A stretch of DNA of 64,000 nucleotides, taken from assembly GCF_008477545.1 (NCBI RefSeq), contig NZ_VORA01000004.1, forward strand, positions 182,448 to 246,447, read 5' to 3'. The DNA comes from Roseibium aestuarii (GTDB taxonomy: Bacteria; Pseudomonadota; Alphaproteobacteria; Rhizobiales; Stappiaceae). This document shows positions 54,205 to 63,269 of this stretch, piece by piece. Under the pieces are notes generated by a model that was given only the letters and a program-made list of their open reading frames with translations, did no database searches and was not told the DNA's origin. Each line of letters begins with the position of its first letter. Position 1 is the stretch's first letter. The position numbers were made by a program, and so were the translations under genes.

Positions 54205-54832
54205 AAATCCGCTCCTCCAACCAATTCGCCACGATCAGCCCCGGCACGCTGTCAAACGCCCGGTCCGCGTCCCGCGCCAGATCCAGCCTCTTCGGCAGCT
54301 TGACCTGCGGCACCAGCAGGAAGATCGGGGCGGTGACCTTGCCGCGTCCGGTCTTTGAGCGCGACACCACTGCCTGGCCCTTCGTGTTCAGGCGGCCCTC
54401 GGCCACCAGCAGGCTCGGACCCGTCCGGCGATATACGAAGCGCAGGCGCAGCCCGCGTCGCCGTTCCCATTCGCCGGGGGTGATCCGGCCGCCGCGCAGG
54501 GACTTGCCTGCGGCGGGCAGCGGGATCGCCAGCCAGAACCCATTCTTCGAGCGGATCAGCGGCCCCGTGTCATGCGCGCCGATGATTACCGGAGCCTTGG
54601 ACCAGACGAGAGCTGCCGCGTCGAGGCTCTCGCCCGACCTCGGGAAGTTCTGGCTCCGGATCGAGTTGGCGAGCCGTGTGCCAAGCCCCGCGCCGGTGAT
54701 CTGCAATCGCCACGCCGACTTCAATCCGGTACCGGCCTCGCGCATGGCGGCGGTCACGGCGCGTTCGCCCGCCGCGACCTCGGCCGCCATCATCGCGACG
54801 ATGTCGGGATCGATGTCGACCTTCAGTTTCAC
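54203..54832 (-). CDS. DUF6441-like phage protein
   Basis: A 209-residue protein in the connector region, between the tail terminator and head-tail joining genes. N-terminal MAAEVAAGERAVTAAMREAG and later RGGRITPGEWERRRGLRLRF resemble DUF6441 proteins of alphaproteobacterial prophages. It is very basic. Position suggests a neck or minor tail protein of the HK97 gp10/lambda Z kind; this is an inference. It overlaps the next gene by 4 bases. Confidence 0.7.
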   Translation of the reverse strand: MKLKVDIDPDIVAMMAAEVAAGERAVTAAMREAGTGLKSAWRLQITGAGLGTRLANSIRSQNFPRSGESLDAAALVWSKAPVIIGAHDTGPLIRSKNGFWLAIPLPAAGKSLRGGRITPGEWERRRGLRLRFVYRRTGPSLLVAEGRLNTKGQAVVSRSKTGRGKVTAPIFLLVPQVKLPKRLDLARDADRAFDSVPGLIVANWLEERI

Positions 54833-55140
54833 GCGGGCCTCAGATCGACAGTCCAGACCAGCCGCTCACGATCGCGAACGGGCTCACCCTGAATGAGGAA
54901 GGCGTCGCCATCGATCTCGATGCGGTCGCCGGGGCGCGGGTTCGCCACCTCGGCCACGCGCAGGTCGATCCTCGTTGTCACGGACCAGAGCCGCGCATCG
55001 CCGAAGTCGGTGATGGCATCCGCGCGCCGGGCGACGACGCGCACCAGAACGGGCGCGCCGCCATCGGCGATGTAGACCGCATCCCGGCCGACGTTCGGAT
55101 CGGCGAAGAGCGCGCCGACGGCGGCGGCGAAGGCGCTCAT
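54829..55140 (-). CDS. head-tail joining protein
   Basis: A 103-residue protein (SAFAAAVGALFADPNVGRDA; WSVTTRIDLRVAEVANPRPG; DAFLIQGEPVRDRERLVWTV), typical of small beta-rich head-tail connectors in lambda-like phages. It overlaps the capsid cement gene by one base and the DUF6441-like gene by 4 bases. Confidence 0.75.
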   Translation of the reverse strand: MSAFAAAVGALFADPNVGRDAVYIADGGAPVLVRVVARRADAITDFGDARLWSVTTRIDLRVAEVANPRPGDRIEIDGDAFLIQGEPVRDRERLVWTVDLRPA

Positions 55141-55475
55141 CAGAACGTCGCGTTCAACCGAACCCGGCCGATGGTGTCGCCCGCGCCGCTCGCCACCGCC
55201 TCAACCGCCACGCCGATGAGAGTGTTGTCTGTCGCGACCGTGGTGCAGCGCTTGTTGGTGTCGTCCCAATAGACCTTGGCGCCCACGGTCCAGGCCTGGG
55301 AGCCTGCCTTGGTGATGTCGAACACGCCGACGAGCGCGGTCTCGACGGGCTCGCCGAGGGCGGCGTCCCCGGCGGCGACGCCGAAGATGGAGCCGACAAG
55401 CAGGCCATCGCCGGAGGCTACGGCATAGGGCGCGGTGAGGGTGATGGTGTTGCCGGGCTGGACGTAGTTTTTCAT
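55140..55475 (-). CDS. DUF2190 capsid decoration protein
   Basis: A 111-residue protein of the DUF2190 family (NYVQPGNTITLTAPYAVASG; GVFDITKAGSQAWTVGAKVY), usually a capsid cement protein. It lies immediately downstream of the protease-capsid gene. Ribosome site: AGGATCC-type stretch before the ATG. Confidence 0.88.
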   Translation of the reverse strand: MKNYVQPGNTITLTAPYAVASGDGLLVGSIFGVAAGDAALGEPVETALVGVFDITKAGSQAWTVGAKVYWDDTNKRCTTVATDNTLIGVAVEAVASGAGDTIGRVRLNATF

Positions 55476-55501
55476 GGGGAGGATCCTTTTGGAATGACGA
55501 A

Positions 55502-55523
55502 GGGCGGCCCGATGGGACCGCCC
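55502..55523 (-). terminator. hairpin between capsid and cement genes
   Basis: An inverted repeat (GGGCGG-CCC / GGG-CCGCCC with one bulged base) occupies the 80-base gap. No clear T-run follows, so it may modulate the ratio of the two products rather than stop transcription. Confidence 0.4.
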
Positions 55524-55555
55524 GCATTTCAGGGTTCAGCATGTTGGGGTGCTGG

Positions 55556-57619
55556 TTACGCGCCCGGGTTCTTGTAGAGGCCGCGCCAGTCGATGGCCTT
55601 CGCGCCGAAGTCGAGGCGGCACTTGATCTCGACACCGTCGACATCGAATCCGTTGCGGGTCTCGATATACGCACCCTGCTGGCCCTCAAGATAAGCGTAC
55701 TCGATGGTGTCGATCTGGTTCGGGCTGGCCGCCAGATACCAGGCGGTCTCGCTGGCGGCGTCGAGCCGCGGTTCGCTGATCGGCGCGAGCGTCCGGATCG
55801 ACTGCGGCACGACGTTGCCGCTCTGGGCAGGCACCAGGTTCTGGGCGACCAGCTGCTCGGCCTTCAGTTCCAGCGAGGCGGGCACGATCAGGAAGGCGGG
55901 CCGCACGTTCAGCACGGTCTTCTTGTCGAGACCCGTTTGCTTCGCCATCGCAGCCCGTGCCGCACCGACACTTGTCACATCGAGCGCCGCGCCAGTCCCG
56001 GCGAGGTTCTTGTGCGTGCTGTGGAACAGCGCGTTGCCGTCGGCCATCGCAGGGTTCGCGGTGATGATGCCCCAGACCACGTCCGACTCCAGCTGGGCGA
56101 TGGAGTTGCCGTACATCGCCGGGATCCGGGTGAAGGCGTCGAGATCGTCGTTGATCAGCGTCTGGCGGGTGATCGCGACCACCCGGCCATAGGTCTTCAC
56201 CTTGTAGCTCTCCTTCGACTCCCCGAGCGTGCCGCGCTTGAACTCGCCGCTCTCGCCGACCTCGAGAAGCTGCGGTGCCTCGCCGAGCTGCACCCGGTGC
56301 ATCGCCTTGAAGTCGGTGGCGAGCACCTGGCGGCAGAACAGCATGAAGGTGCGGGGATAGGCCTCGTAGGCCTGCCGCAGGGTCTTGTTGGTGACGGCCG
56401 AGAGGATCTCGGGGAAGTCCGAGGTCGAGTGCAGGGCCCGCGTCGCCACCTCGTCACGCGACAGGCCGCGGGTGTTCACCCCGGCATTGCCGAGGCTTTC
56501 GCGGGCGAGCTCCAGCAGGGTCATGCCGCGATACTGCCGGGCGGCGTCCTCCAGCTGGAACAGTGTCGGGCTGTAGCGGTGCAGCAGCGCGTTCGCCACC
56601 GCGTCCCGGCGGGTGATGCGCTCGTCACGGCCGCCGAGGGGGACCGAGACATGCGGGAAGGTCCGGGTCTCGTCGGACTTGGCGGCGACCTGATCGAGGA
56701 TCAGGCGGCGGGACTCGTCCACGCTGACGCCGCGCTTGACCAGGTCCTCGGCAAAGCCGCGCTCGAGGTTCAGGCGACCGGCCAGATCGTAGATGGTCGA
56801 GACGCGGTCGCGCTCGGCCTCGCGCGCGCGGGTGGCGACCGCTTCGGTGTCGGGCGCTGCGGGAGTGTCGGTCGTCTGAAGCTTCGGCTGCGCGCGGGTT
56901 TCACTGGCGGCGACCTTCGGGTCGGGCGCAGCCGCTTTCGGCTCGGTCATGGGGGTGTCCTCGGTTTCGACCGGCGCGGTCGGCTGGGTGTTGGTGGGGG
57001 TTGCGGCGTCGCTCGCCGTGGTCTGGGTCTTGTCCGTCATCGGGGGTGCTCCTTGCGGTGTGGGGGCGTCCCGGCGGTGGAGGACGCAGTCGTGAAGAGG
57101 ATGCTGGGCGCGGAAACCGGCGGCGGGGTCGGCGCCGACCGCGACGGCGGAGACCTCGAATGGGGTCCAGTCCACCGCGCGCCAAAGCTCGCGGGCGGCC
57201 TCGGGCTTCGAGACCTCGAAGCGGTGGACCTGGTAGCCGATGGAGACGGCGCGGATGTGCCCGGCCTGGATGTCGCGCCAGATCGGCTCGACATCGGCGC
57301 GCTCGCTGATCCGGACCAGCGCGATACCGCGCCCGTCCTCGATTCGCGCCGAGCCCGGCACGACCGAGCCGATCACCGCGTCGAGCGTGTCGAGTTCGTG
57401 CACCTTCAGGAAAGGCGCACCCGCGTTCAGCCGCTCGAGCCGGACATGGGCGGGGTCGAGGCTCAGTTCCTCGTCATAGGGCTCGCCGAAGAAGGTCGCG
57501 CGGCGGACGCGGGCCCCCGCCGACCAGACCACCTCGACGGTGCGGCTGTCGGCATCGGCGGTGTTCGGCGCAAGCTCCGCCGACCGGCGCATGGCCGGCA
57601 GTTCGATCATCGTGTCCAT
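55556..57619 (-). CDS. prohead protease-major capsid protein fusion
   Basis: A 687-residue protein that joins two usual head genes. Residues about 1-190 are an HK97-type prohead protease (RVRRATFFGEPYDEELSL; probable His in KVHELDTLD; Ser in IRAVSIGYQVHRFEV). A linker rich in Thr, Ala and Pro (about 200-270) precedes a scaffold-like helical stretch, then the capsid fold (GESKESYKVKTYGRVVAITR; NALFHSTHKNLAGTG; SASE-like C-terminal part GQQGAYIETRNGFDVDGVEI). The protease should cut itself off and mature the capsid. ATG 57619 is chosen; another ATG lies 3 codons later. Confidence 0.88.
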   Translation of the reverse strand: MDTMIELPAMRRSAELAPNTADADSRTVEVVWSAGARVRRATFFGEPYDEELSLDPAHVRLERLNAGAPFLKVHELDTLDAVIGSVVPGSARIEDGRGIALVRISERADVEPIWRDIQAGHIRAVSIGYQVHRFEVSKPEAARELWRAVDWTPFEVSAVAVGADPAAGFRAQHPLHDCVLHRRDAPTPQGAPPMTDKTQTTASDAATPTNTQPTAPVETEDTPMTEPKAAAPDPKVAASETRAQPKLQTTDTPAAPDTEAVATRAREAERDRVSTIYDLAGRLNLERGFAEDLVKRGVSVDESRRLILDQVAAKSDETRTFPHVSVPLGGRDERITRRDAVANALLHRYSPTLFQLEDAARQYRGMTLLELARESLGNAGVNTRGLSRDEVATRALHSTSDFPEILSAVTNKTLRQAYEAYPRTFMLFCRQVLATDFKAMHRVQLGEAPQLLEVGESGEFKRGTLGESKESYKVKTYGRVVAITRQTLINDDLDAFTRIPAMYGNSIAQLESDVVWGIITANPAMADGNALFHSTHKNLAGTGAALDVTSVGAARAAMAKQTGLDKKTVLNVRPAFLIVPASLELKAEQLVAQNLVPAQSGNVVPQSIRTLAPISEPRLDAASETAWYLAASPNQIDTIEYAYLEGQQGAYIETRNGFDVDGVEIKCRLDFGAKAIDWRGLYKNPGA

Positions 57620-57623
57620 GGGG

Positions 57624-59180
57624 TCAGTCCTGTTGGTCGGCCTGCGCCGGGTCTGTTTCCGCGTCGGCGGAGGAGTCGTCGGTATCCGGTTCGTTGTCGG
57701 CGGGATCGGTCGTCGGATCGCTCGTCTGGGCGCTGCCGGTTTTTGTGACACGGCGCGGATCGCTGTCGAGCACCAGCCCCAGCGCATCCAGCTTGGCGTT
57801 GGTCGCTGCGATCTCGGCCAGCACCGCGTCCGGGTTGCGGCCCTGCCGCGCGATCACCTCGGCCAGCGTCATGGTGCCCGAGCGGATCGACAGCAGGTTC
57901 GCCATCGCATCCTTCTGCGGATCGACCGCCTCGAACTTCGGCGGCGACCATTCGACCGGGACCGTCGGCGACGGGATCTGGCCCGCGGCCCATGCGGCTT
58001 CTGTGAACCAGCGCCACACCGGCGCGCAGAACATCGGGATGAAGAGCTGCCACTGCACGGCGTCGATCTGGCGGCGGAACTCCACGAGCCCCGCCCGGAT
58101 CGAGGAATAGTTGACCTGGCTGAGATCGCCGGTCAGCAGCTCGTAGGGCACGCGGAACCCGGCCGAGATCGTGTGCAGGCTCGCCCGCTTGTACTCGCCG
58201 TAGCCCCCGGTGGCGGAGGGCTGGTTGAACCGGATGTCCTTGCCGCCGCGGGCATAGGCGATCAGCCCCGGCTCGAACTGCTCGACCCGGTTCCCGTCGG
58301 CATCGACCACGGAGGGCGCGATGCCCTGCTGCGCCTCGTCGTCACCGAAGACGATGGCGGTGACGCAGGCCTCGGTCTTCTTGCGGACGAGTTCCGCCAC
58401 CTCGTAATCGTCGAGATCACGCAGACTGCGGATCACCGGCGCGCCCCAGGGAACGCCGCGCGCCTGCGTGCGCTGCTTCTCGTAGACATGGGCGATCTCG
58501 GTCGCGGGGACCGGGCGGCTCTGCAACCCGTTCTGCAAGGCGCCATAGGCATCGCCCGGATGTTCGGAATGGAGCCAATAGGCCCGGCGCTTGCCGACCG
58601 GATCGAACTCGATCCCCTGGACCAGTCGCCCCGCGCCGATGGCGCCGGATTTCGTGGCGTCGAGGAAGTCGGCCTCCAGAACCTGCAATTGCAGCGGCAC
58701 CGGGAGCCCGTCCGAGGATCGCCGCAGACGGCGGCGCACCAGAACTTCGCCCGCCTCGACCATCTCCCGGCAGATCAGCGTCTGCAGCCCGTAGAAGTCG
58801 AGCTGGCCATCGGCGTCGCACTCCGCCGTCCAGCGTTCGAACAGGGCATCGACCTTCCGATCGAGCTTGTCGTCGCCGCTGGCGGCGCGGGGCATGATGC
58901 CCGCGCCGATGATGTTGTTCACCAGCACCGCCACGGCCTTGGCCGCATGCGGGTTGTTGCGCACCAGATCGCGCATCCGGTCGCGCAAGAGCGCCCCGGC
59001 GACGCCGATCTCGGTGTCGGCGGAGGATCCCGGCGCCCGCCAGCCCTCGGTCCGCCGCCCGCGCGCGGCGCCGTCATAGCCCCGCGTCAGGGTCTCGAAG
59101 GCCTGCCGCGCCATCACGCGGCGGGCCGCCATGCGCGGTGCCACCGTGGCGATGGCGTGGTCGAACCAGGTCGCCGACAT
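57624..59180 (-). CDS. phage portal protein (lambda type)
   Basis: A 518-residue portal of the lambda gpB family. Landmarks are LVRNNPHAAKAVAVLVNNII, RGVPWGAPVIRSLRDLDDYE and LLTGDLSQVNYSSIRAGLVE. The C-terminal 40 residues are acidic and disordered-looking (PTTDPADNEPDTDDSSADAE). It overlaps gpW by one base (TGATG) and ends 4 bases before the protease-capsid start. Confidence 0.93.
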   Translation of the reverse strand: MSATWFDHAIATVAPRMAARRVMARQAFETLTRGYDGAARGRRTEGWRAPGSSADTEIGVAGALLRDRMRDLVRNNPHAAKAVAVLVNNIIGAGIMPRAASGDDKLDRKVDALFERWTAECDADGQLDFYGLQTLICREMVEAGEVLVRRRLRRSSDGLPVPLQLQVLEADFLDATKSGAIGAGRLVQGIEFDPVGKRRAYWLHSEHPGDAYGALQNGLQSRPVPATEIAHVYEKQRTQARGVPWGAPVIRSLRDLDDYEVAELVRKKTEACVTAIVFGDDEAQQGIAPSVVDADGNRVEQFEPGLIAYARGGKDIRFNQPSATGGYGEYKRASLHTISAGFRVPYELLTGDLSQVNYSSIRAGLVEFRRQIDAVQWQLFIPMFCAPVWRWFTEAAWAAGQIPSPTVPVEWSPPKFEAVDPQKDAMANLLSIRSGTMTLAEVIARQGRNPDAVLAEIAATNAKLDALGLVLDSDPRRVTKTGSAQTSDPTTDPADNEPDTDDSSADAETDPAQADQQD

Positions 59181-59389
59181 CAGCGATCCCCGCGCGAGAA
59201 GCCCGCGAGCCCGGCTACCGGCAGCGGCCGCGTGGTCCCGGCGATGGCGCGCTCGATGGTCCGGATGCGGGCCAACAGATCCTCGGCCGAGCCATAGTCC
59301 ACCGACTTGCCGTCATAGCTGACCCGGGTCGTGCCGCTGGCATAGGCCCGGCGCAGCGCCGAGAGCTCGGTTTCCGTCCAGTCGGTCAT
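59180..59389 (-). CDS. gpW-like head-tail joining protein
   Basis: A 69-residue protein (ETELSALRRAYASGTTRVSY; GSAEDLLARIRTIERAIAG) with the gpW pattern, lying between terminase large subunit and portal as in lambda. The ATG at 59389 has GAGGATGG upstream; the longer frame upstream belongs to the terminase region. It helps attach tails to filled heads. Confidence 0.88.
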   Translation of the reverse strand: MTDWTETELSALRRAYASGTTRVSYDGKSVDYGSAEDLLARIRTIERAIAGTTRPLPVAGLAGFSRGDR

Positions 59390-59391
59390 CT

Positions 59392-61395
59392 TCAGAACCA
59401 TCCTCCGCGCCGCCCGAGCCAGTCGGAGCGGCGCTTGCCCTGCGGGGCCTGTCCCGGCCGGTTGATCTGTCCGGCGGGATCGGTGTCGGTGGGGGCCGCC
59501 CCGAGCTGATCCTCGAGGTCGCGCCATTTCTCGTCGGGCCAGCGATCCGCGCCGGCGATCCAGGCGGCGGCGCGGGCGTAGACCCGGCAGTCCAGCGCCT
59601 CGTTGCGTTCACGCAGCTTCTGCCATTCCAGCCGGGCGAAGCCGCGCTTCGTGCGCACCGTCACCAGCTGCTCGGCGACGAACTGCTTCAGCCATTCGTT
59701 CTCGACCCAATGCGGCAGATGCACAGAGCCGGGCGGGAATGCCGCCCCATCGGCCGTCTCTTCTTCGGTCGGACGTGCCAGCCGCAGGAACCGGTAGGTC
59801 TCGGCCTTGAAGGTCGACACCGCCACGGTCCAGAGCCGCGCCCCGCGCCGCAGACGTTTGCCGCCCTCGGTCGCGTCGACGAAGGTCGGCCCCGACACCG
59901 GGCTCGAGCGGTTGAACCCCTCGACGCCCTTGACCGGCGACACCTGCGCGAACCCCTGCGCTCGCGACCAGGAATAGACCGCCGGGGCCTCGTAGCCCGT
60001 ATCGATGGCGAGCCGCGCGATGCGCAGATGCGCGCCGCGTTCATGCGGCCAGGACCGGTCGAGCAGCGCGGTCAGCTCTGACCACGCGTCGTGCCGCTCG
60101 GGACCGCCCTCGATGACGACATGATCGACGAGCCAGCTTTCGAGCCCACGCCCCCATGCCCAGATATCGACCTCGATCCGGTCCTTCTGGACGTCGGCGC
60201 CTGCGGTCAGGAACAGCCCGCCAGCAGGCACTGTGCCAGATGTCCAGCGCTCGCGGCGGTCGTAGAGCCGCTGCCAGTCCGGAGCTTCGCCGGTCTCGAC
60301 CCAGGTCTCGCCGAGGATCGTATTGCGGAACGCCTTGATCGCCTCGTCCGACCCCTGCGCCGCGTCCCAAGCCCGCACGATCCGCTCCCAGCTCAGCCAG
60401 CCGATCGGCGAATAGAGCGCCGAGAGGTGATACCCGACCGTGGTCGGATCGGCGGCCGTGGCGGTCGCGCGCCATTCGCCGCCCTCCAGCATGGCCGTCT
60501 TGTGGTGTTCCGCGATGGGCGTCTCGCAGCCCTCGCAATGATACTTCGCCGTCTCCGGGCGGCCCTTCTGCCAGCGCAGCCGGTCGAACTTCAGCCACTG
60601 CATCGCGCCGCAATGCGGGCACGGCACGAAGAACCGGCGCTGGTCGCTGGCCTCGTACTCGCGCTCGATCCGGCTCAGCCCCCGGATCGTGGGCGTCGAG
60701 ACTAGCAGCACCTTGCGCCGGTGCGCGAAGGTCAGCGACCGGGCCTCGGCCAGCGTGACCGGATCGCCCTCCTCGTCGGCCGAGGCGGGATAGGCGTCGA
60801 CTTCGTCGAGGAAGATGTACCGCGCCGGTGTGGACCGCAGCCCGACCGCCGAGTTGGCCCCCGTCATGATCAGGATGCCGCCCGCGAACTCCTTGGACAG
60901 CATCGTGTTGCCGGCGTCGCGCGAGCGCGCGGGTTTGACCCGCTCCCGCAGCTCGGGGCTCTCGTCGATCAGCGGGTCGATCCGCTGGCGCGAGTTGCGC
61001 TTGGCCAGTTCCACGGTCGGCTGGACCGCCAGCATCGGCCCCGGCGCCTGGTGGATTGCGAACCCGATCCAGTTGTTGCCCGCCTCGGTCGCGCCGACCT
61101 GCGCCGCCTTCATGAACACGATGCGCTGCGTGGGATCGCCGGGCGAAAGCCGGTCCATGATCTCGCGCATGTAGGGCGTGCGGACCGTGCGGTATCGCCC
61201 GGGCTCGGCCGAGGCGCGGCCCGAGAGCATCCGGTGCCGGTCCGCCCATTCCGAGACGGTCAGGTCCGGGTCGGGCCGCAACCCGCTGCCCCAGGCGCGC
61301 AGGATCTCGCCCGCGCCGTCGAAGTCCGTCAGTGCGTCATCATCACCTGAAGTCGGGCCGGACCTCGGCGAGTTCGTCGAGGTGGGCGCGTACAT
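59392..61395 (-). CDS. terminase large subunit (gpA family)
   Basis: A 667-residue gpA-type packaging motor. ATPase signs are in FMKAAQVGATEAGNN (Walker A-like) and YIFLDEVDAYPASADEEGD (Walker B). A zinc-finger-like CPHCGAMQWLKFDRLRW and CEGCETP follows, then the nuclease domain with LAIDTGYEAPAVYSW. It overlaps TerS by 53 bases and is followed at once by gpW. Confidence 0.95.
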   Translation of the reverse strand: MYAPTSTNSPRSGPTSGDDDALTDFDGAGEILRAWGSGLRPDPDLTVSEWADRHRMLSGRASAEPGRYRTVRTPYMREIMDRLSPGDPTQRIVFMKAAQVGATEAGNNWIGFAIHQAPGPMLAVQPTVELAKRNSRQRIDPLIDESPELRERVKPARSRDAGNTMLSKEFAGGILIMTGANSAVGLRSTPARYIFLDEVDAYPASADEEGDPVTLAEARSLTFAHRRKVLLVSTPTIRGLSRIEREYEASDQRRFFVPCPHCGAMQWLKFDRLRWQKGRPETAKYHCEGCETPIAEHHKTAMLEGGEWRATATAADPTTVGYHLSALYSPIGWLSWERIVRAWDAAQGSDEAIKAFRNTILGETWVETGEAPDWQRLYDRRERWTSGTVPAGGLFLTAGADVQKDRIEVDIWAWGRGLESWLVDHVVIEGGPERHDAWSELTALLDRSWPHERGAHLRIARLAIDTGYEAPAVYSWSRAQGFAQVSPVKGVEGFNRSSPVSGPTFVDATEGGKRLRRGARLWTVAVSTFKAETYRFLRLARPTEEETADGAAFPPGSVHLPHWVENEWLKQFVAEQLVTVRTKRGFARLEWQKLRERNEALDCRVYARAAAWIAGADRWPDEKWRDLEDQLGAAPTDTDPAGQINRPGQAPQGKRRSDWLGRRGGWF

Positions 61396-61939
61396 GTTTC
61401 TCCAGCACCTTCTGCATCGCGGCTGGCTCCATGGTGATCTGCTGACCCGTCGCGTCGCTGGATGCCGCCGATAGCTCGGCCGCCATCAGCGCCGCCGCGC
61501 GCGCAGGCCAGGTCACCCATGCGTCCCGTTCCTCCCGCGCCAGCCGGAACACCAGCGCCAGCGCGCGGGCCCGCTCGATCAACTCCCCCTTCAGCTTCTG
61601 GAGCCGGATGCGCCGCTCCTGCGCCTTCAGCACCTCGTTCGCGGTCTTGGCCTGCAGGAAGGTCGTGCCGCCGCCGACCGCCGGCATCGCCAGACCCTGT
61701 TCTCGGAGTGTGTCGCCGACGGCAGCCACGGCAGCCTCGGGGACGGGCTTCAGCTTCGGCGCGGGCGGCTTCCTCGTCTTCGACGGGTCGGTCGTCTCGG
61801 CGCGCCGCGCGTTGCTCGCGGCCGCGTTGATGCTGCCGTCGGGATAGAGGACCAGTCGCTCGGCCGCCTTCGCCTTCTGGATCGCGCCCCGCGACAGCCC
61901 GACATGCGCCGCGTACTGGCGCTCGCTCATGCCCTGCAT
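61343..61939 (-). CDS. terminase small subunit-like DNA-binding protein
   Basis: A 198-residue protein with an N-terminal helix-turn-helix (MSERQYAAHVGLSRGAIQKA), a basic Pro/Lys linker and a helical C-terminal part (QAKTANEVLKAQERRIRLQK) that resembles lambda Nu1-type small terminases (phage elements of external origin). The ATG at 61939 has GGAG 6 bases upstream; another ATG lies 3 codons later. It should recognise the packaging site and recruit TerL. Confidence 0.8.
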   Translation of the reverse strand: MQGMSERQYAAHVGLSRGAIQKAKAAERLVLYPDGSINAAASNARRAETTDPSKTRKPPAPKLKPVPEAAVAAVGDTLREQGLAMPAVGGGTTFLQAKTANEVLKAQERRIRLQKLKGELIERARALALVFRLAREERDAWVTWPARAAALMAAELSAASSDATGQQITMEPAAMQKVLEKHVRAHLDELAEVRPDFR

Positions 61940-62050
61940 CAACGGCTCCGATTATCATTCAAGATCATGTGCTTATCTAGTTGATAAGCCTGCGCACCGG
62001 AGCGAACGTCCTTTCAGAAAGACGATGCAACTCACCACGGAGCCACCACG

Positions 62051-62323
62051 ATGACCACCCGCCTGAACCCGATCACCACCCCGCGCCACGAACTCCGCGC
62101 CGAGAAGGCGCGCCGGAACAAGGAGGCGGCACTCGCCGCCTTCATCGGCAAGAAAGCCGAGATCGACGAGATGCTCGCCCGCCTGCAGGCGCTCAGCGAC
62201 GACCATTTCAACTGCGCCCCCGACGAGGCGGGCTGGGCGATGGTCGGCACCCTCGAACACTACGCCAGCCTCCTGAAGCGCATCACCGACAGCGCCTTCG
62301 GAGAGGGCGAACACGCCCGCTGA
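62051..62323 (+). CDS. small hypothetical phage protein
   Basis: A 90-residue, highly charged helical protein (RAEKARRNKEAALAAFIGKK) with a C-terminal part WAMVGTLEHYASLLKRITDS. GGAG precedes the ATG. It is divergent from TerS and is probably an early or replication-side gene of the prophage. No family was recognised. Confidence 0.7.
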   Translation: MTTRLNPITTPRHELRAEKARRNKEAALAAFIGKKAEIDEMLARLQALSDDHFNCAPDEAGWAMVGTLEHYASLLKRITDSAFGEGEHAR

Positions 62324-62418
62324 TCTCCGGCAACGCCGGAACTCCCGCCGCGCGCCCTGCGCGGCTCGGGGTCGTAGAAGGCGCCGCATGACGCGGGCCC
62401 GAACACGGAGACGACCCC

Positions 62419-62991
62419 ATGACCAAGCTTTCCGATACCCAAGCCATCATTCTCAGCGCCGCCGCACAGCGCGAAGACCACATCGCCCTGCCGCTGCCTG
62501 AAAGCCTGCGCGGCGGAGCCGCCGCCAAGGTGGTCGGCGCGATGCTCGCCAAGGGCTTCCTCGAAGAGGTCGACGTCGACACGCGCAAGGGCGAGCCCGT
62601 CTGGCGCGACACCGGAGACGGCCACGGCGTCACGCTGGTCGCCACCGACGCAGGCCTCGCCGCCATCGGCATCGAGCCCGAGGACGCGAACCCCGCGCCT
62701 GTGGGCGCGACGGACGCGCCTTCCGAGGAGCCTGCGCCGGAGGCCCCCACCGAACCGAAGGCTGCGCCCAAGACGCGCACGCCGCGCGAGGGCACCAAGC
62801 AGGCCACGCTGATCGCCATGCTGCGCGCGCCGGACGGCGCGACCATCGAGGAGATCATGGCCGCGACGGGCTGGCAGTCGCACACGGTGCGTGGCGCGAT
62901 GGCCGGGGCGCTGAAGAAGAAACTCGGGCTCGAAGTGACCTCGGAGAAGGTCGAGAACCGGGGGCGCGTGTACAAGCTCCCTGCCGCCTGA
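62419..62991 (+). CDS. DUF3489 domain protein
   Basis: A 190-residue protein of the DUF3489 family. The N-terminal part (LSDTQAIILSAAAQREDHIA; GVTLVATDAGLAAIGIEPED) and a Pro/Glu/Ala linker precede a winged-helix-like C-terminus (GTKQATLIAMLRAPDGATIE; GWQSHTVRGAMAGALKKKLG), a motif found in mobile-element proteins. DNA binding is probable; function unknown. Confidence 0.88.
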   Translation: MTKLSDTQAIILSAAAQREDHIALPLPESLRGGAAAKVVGAMLAKGFLEEVDVDTRKGEPVWRDTGDGHGVTLVATDAGLAAIGIEPEDANPAPVGATDAPSEEPAPEAPTEPKAAPKTRTPREGTKQATLIAMLRAPDGATIEEIMAATGWQSHTVRGAMAGALKKKLGLEVTSEKVENRGRVYKLPAA

Positions 62992-63017
62992 CGCACCGGA
63001 CCCCGACAAGTCGATGG

Positions 63018-63040
63018 CCGCCGTCCCTCCGGGGCGGCGG
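63018..63040. terminator. bidirectional hairpin between DUF3489 and DUF7220 genes
   Basis: A 10-bp stem (CCGCCGTCCC / GGGGCGGCGG, one G-T pair) with a 3-base loop lies between two convergent genes. T-runs on either side are weak. Confidence 0.5.
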
Positions 63041-63044
63041 TCGA

Positions 63045-63269
63045 TCATTTGGCGTTCCGCATCCGAATGGCCTCGAACACCCGCCGCAGGGCGAAGGACC
63101 GCGCGATCGACACGATGGTGAAGATGGCGCCCATCTTCAGGTTCTGCGCCAGCGTCGTGTGCAGCCCGAAGACCGGGAAGATCAGGATCTGCGTCACGAC
63201 GGCGACGCCGTAGCCGACCGCCACGTTTGCGACGGACTCGACCAGCGACATGAGGCGGGACTGCTTCAT
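63045..63269 (-). CDS. DUF7220-like small membrane protein
   Basis: A 74-residue protein with two membrane-like stretches (VAVGYGVAVVTQILIFPVFG; NLKMGAIFTIVSIARSFALR). It resembles DUF7220 proteins, which accompany phage methyltransferase genes. Its ATG overlaps the stop of one of the two methyltransferase frames in ATGA. Confidence 0.75.
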   Translation of the reverse strand: MKQSRLMSLVESVANVAVGYGVAVVTQILIFPVFGLHTTLAQNLKMGAIFTIVSIARSFALRRVFEAIRMRNAK

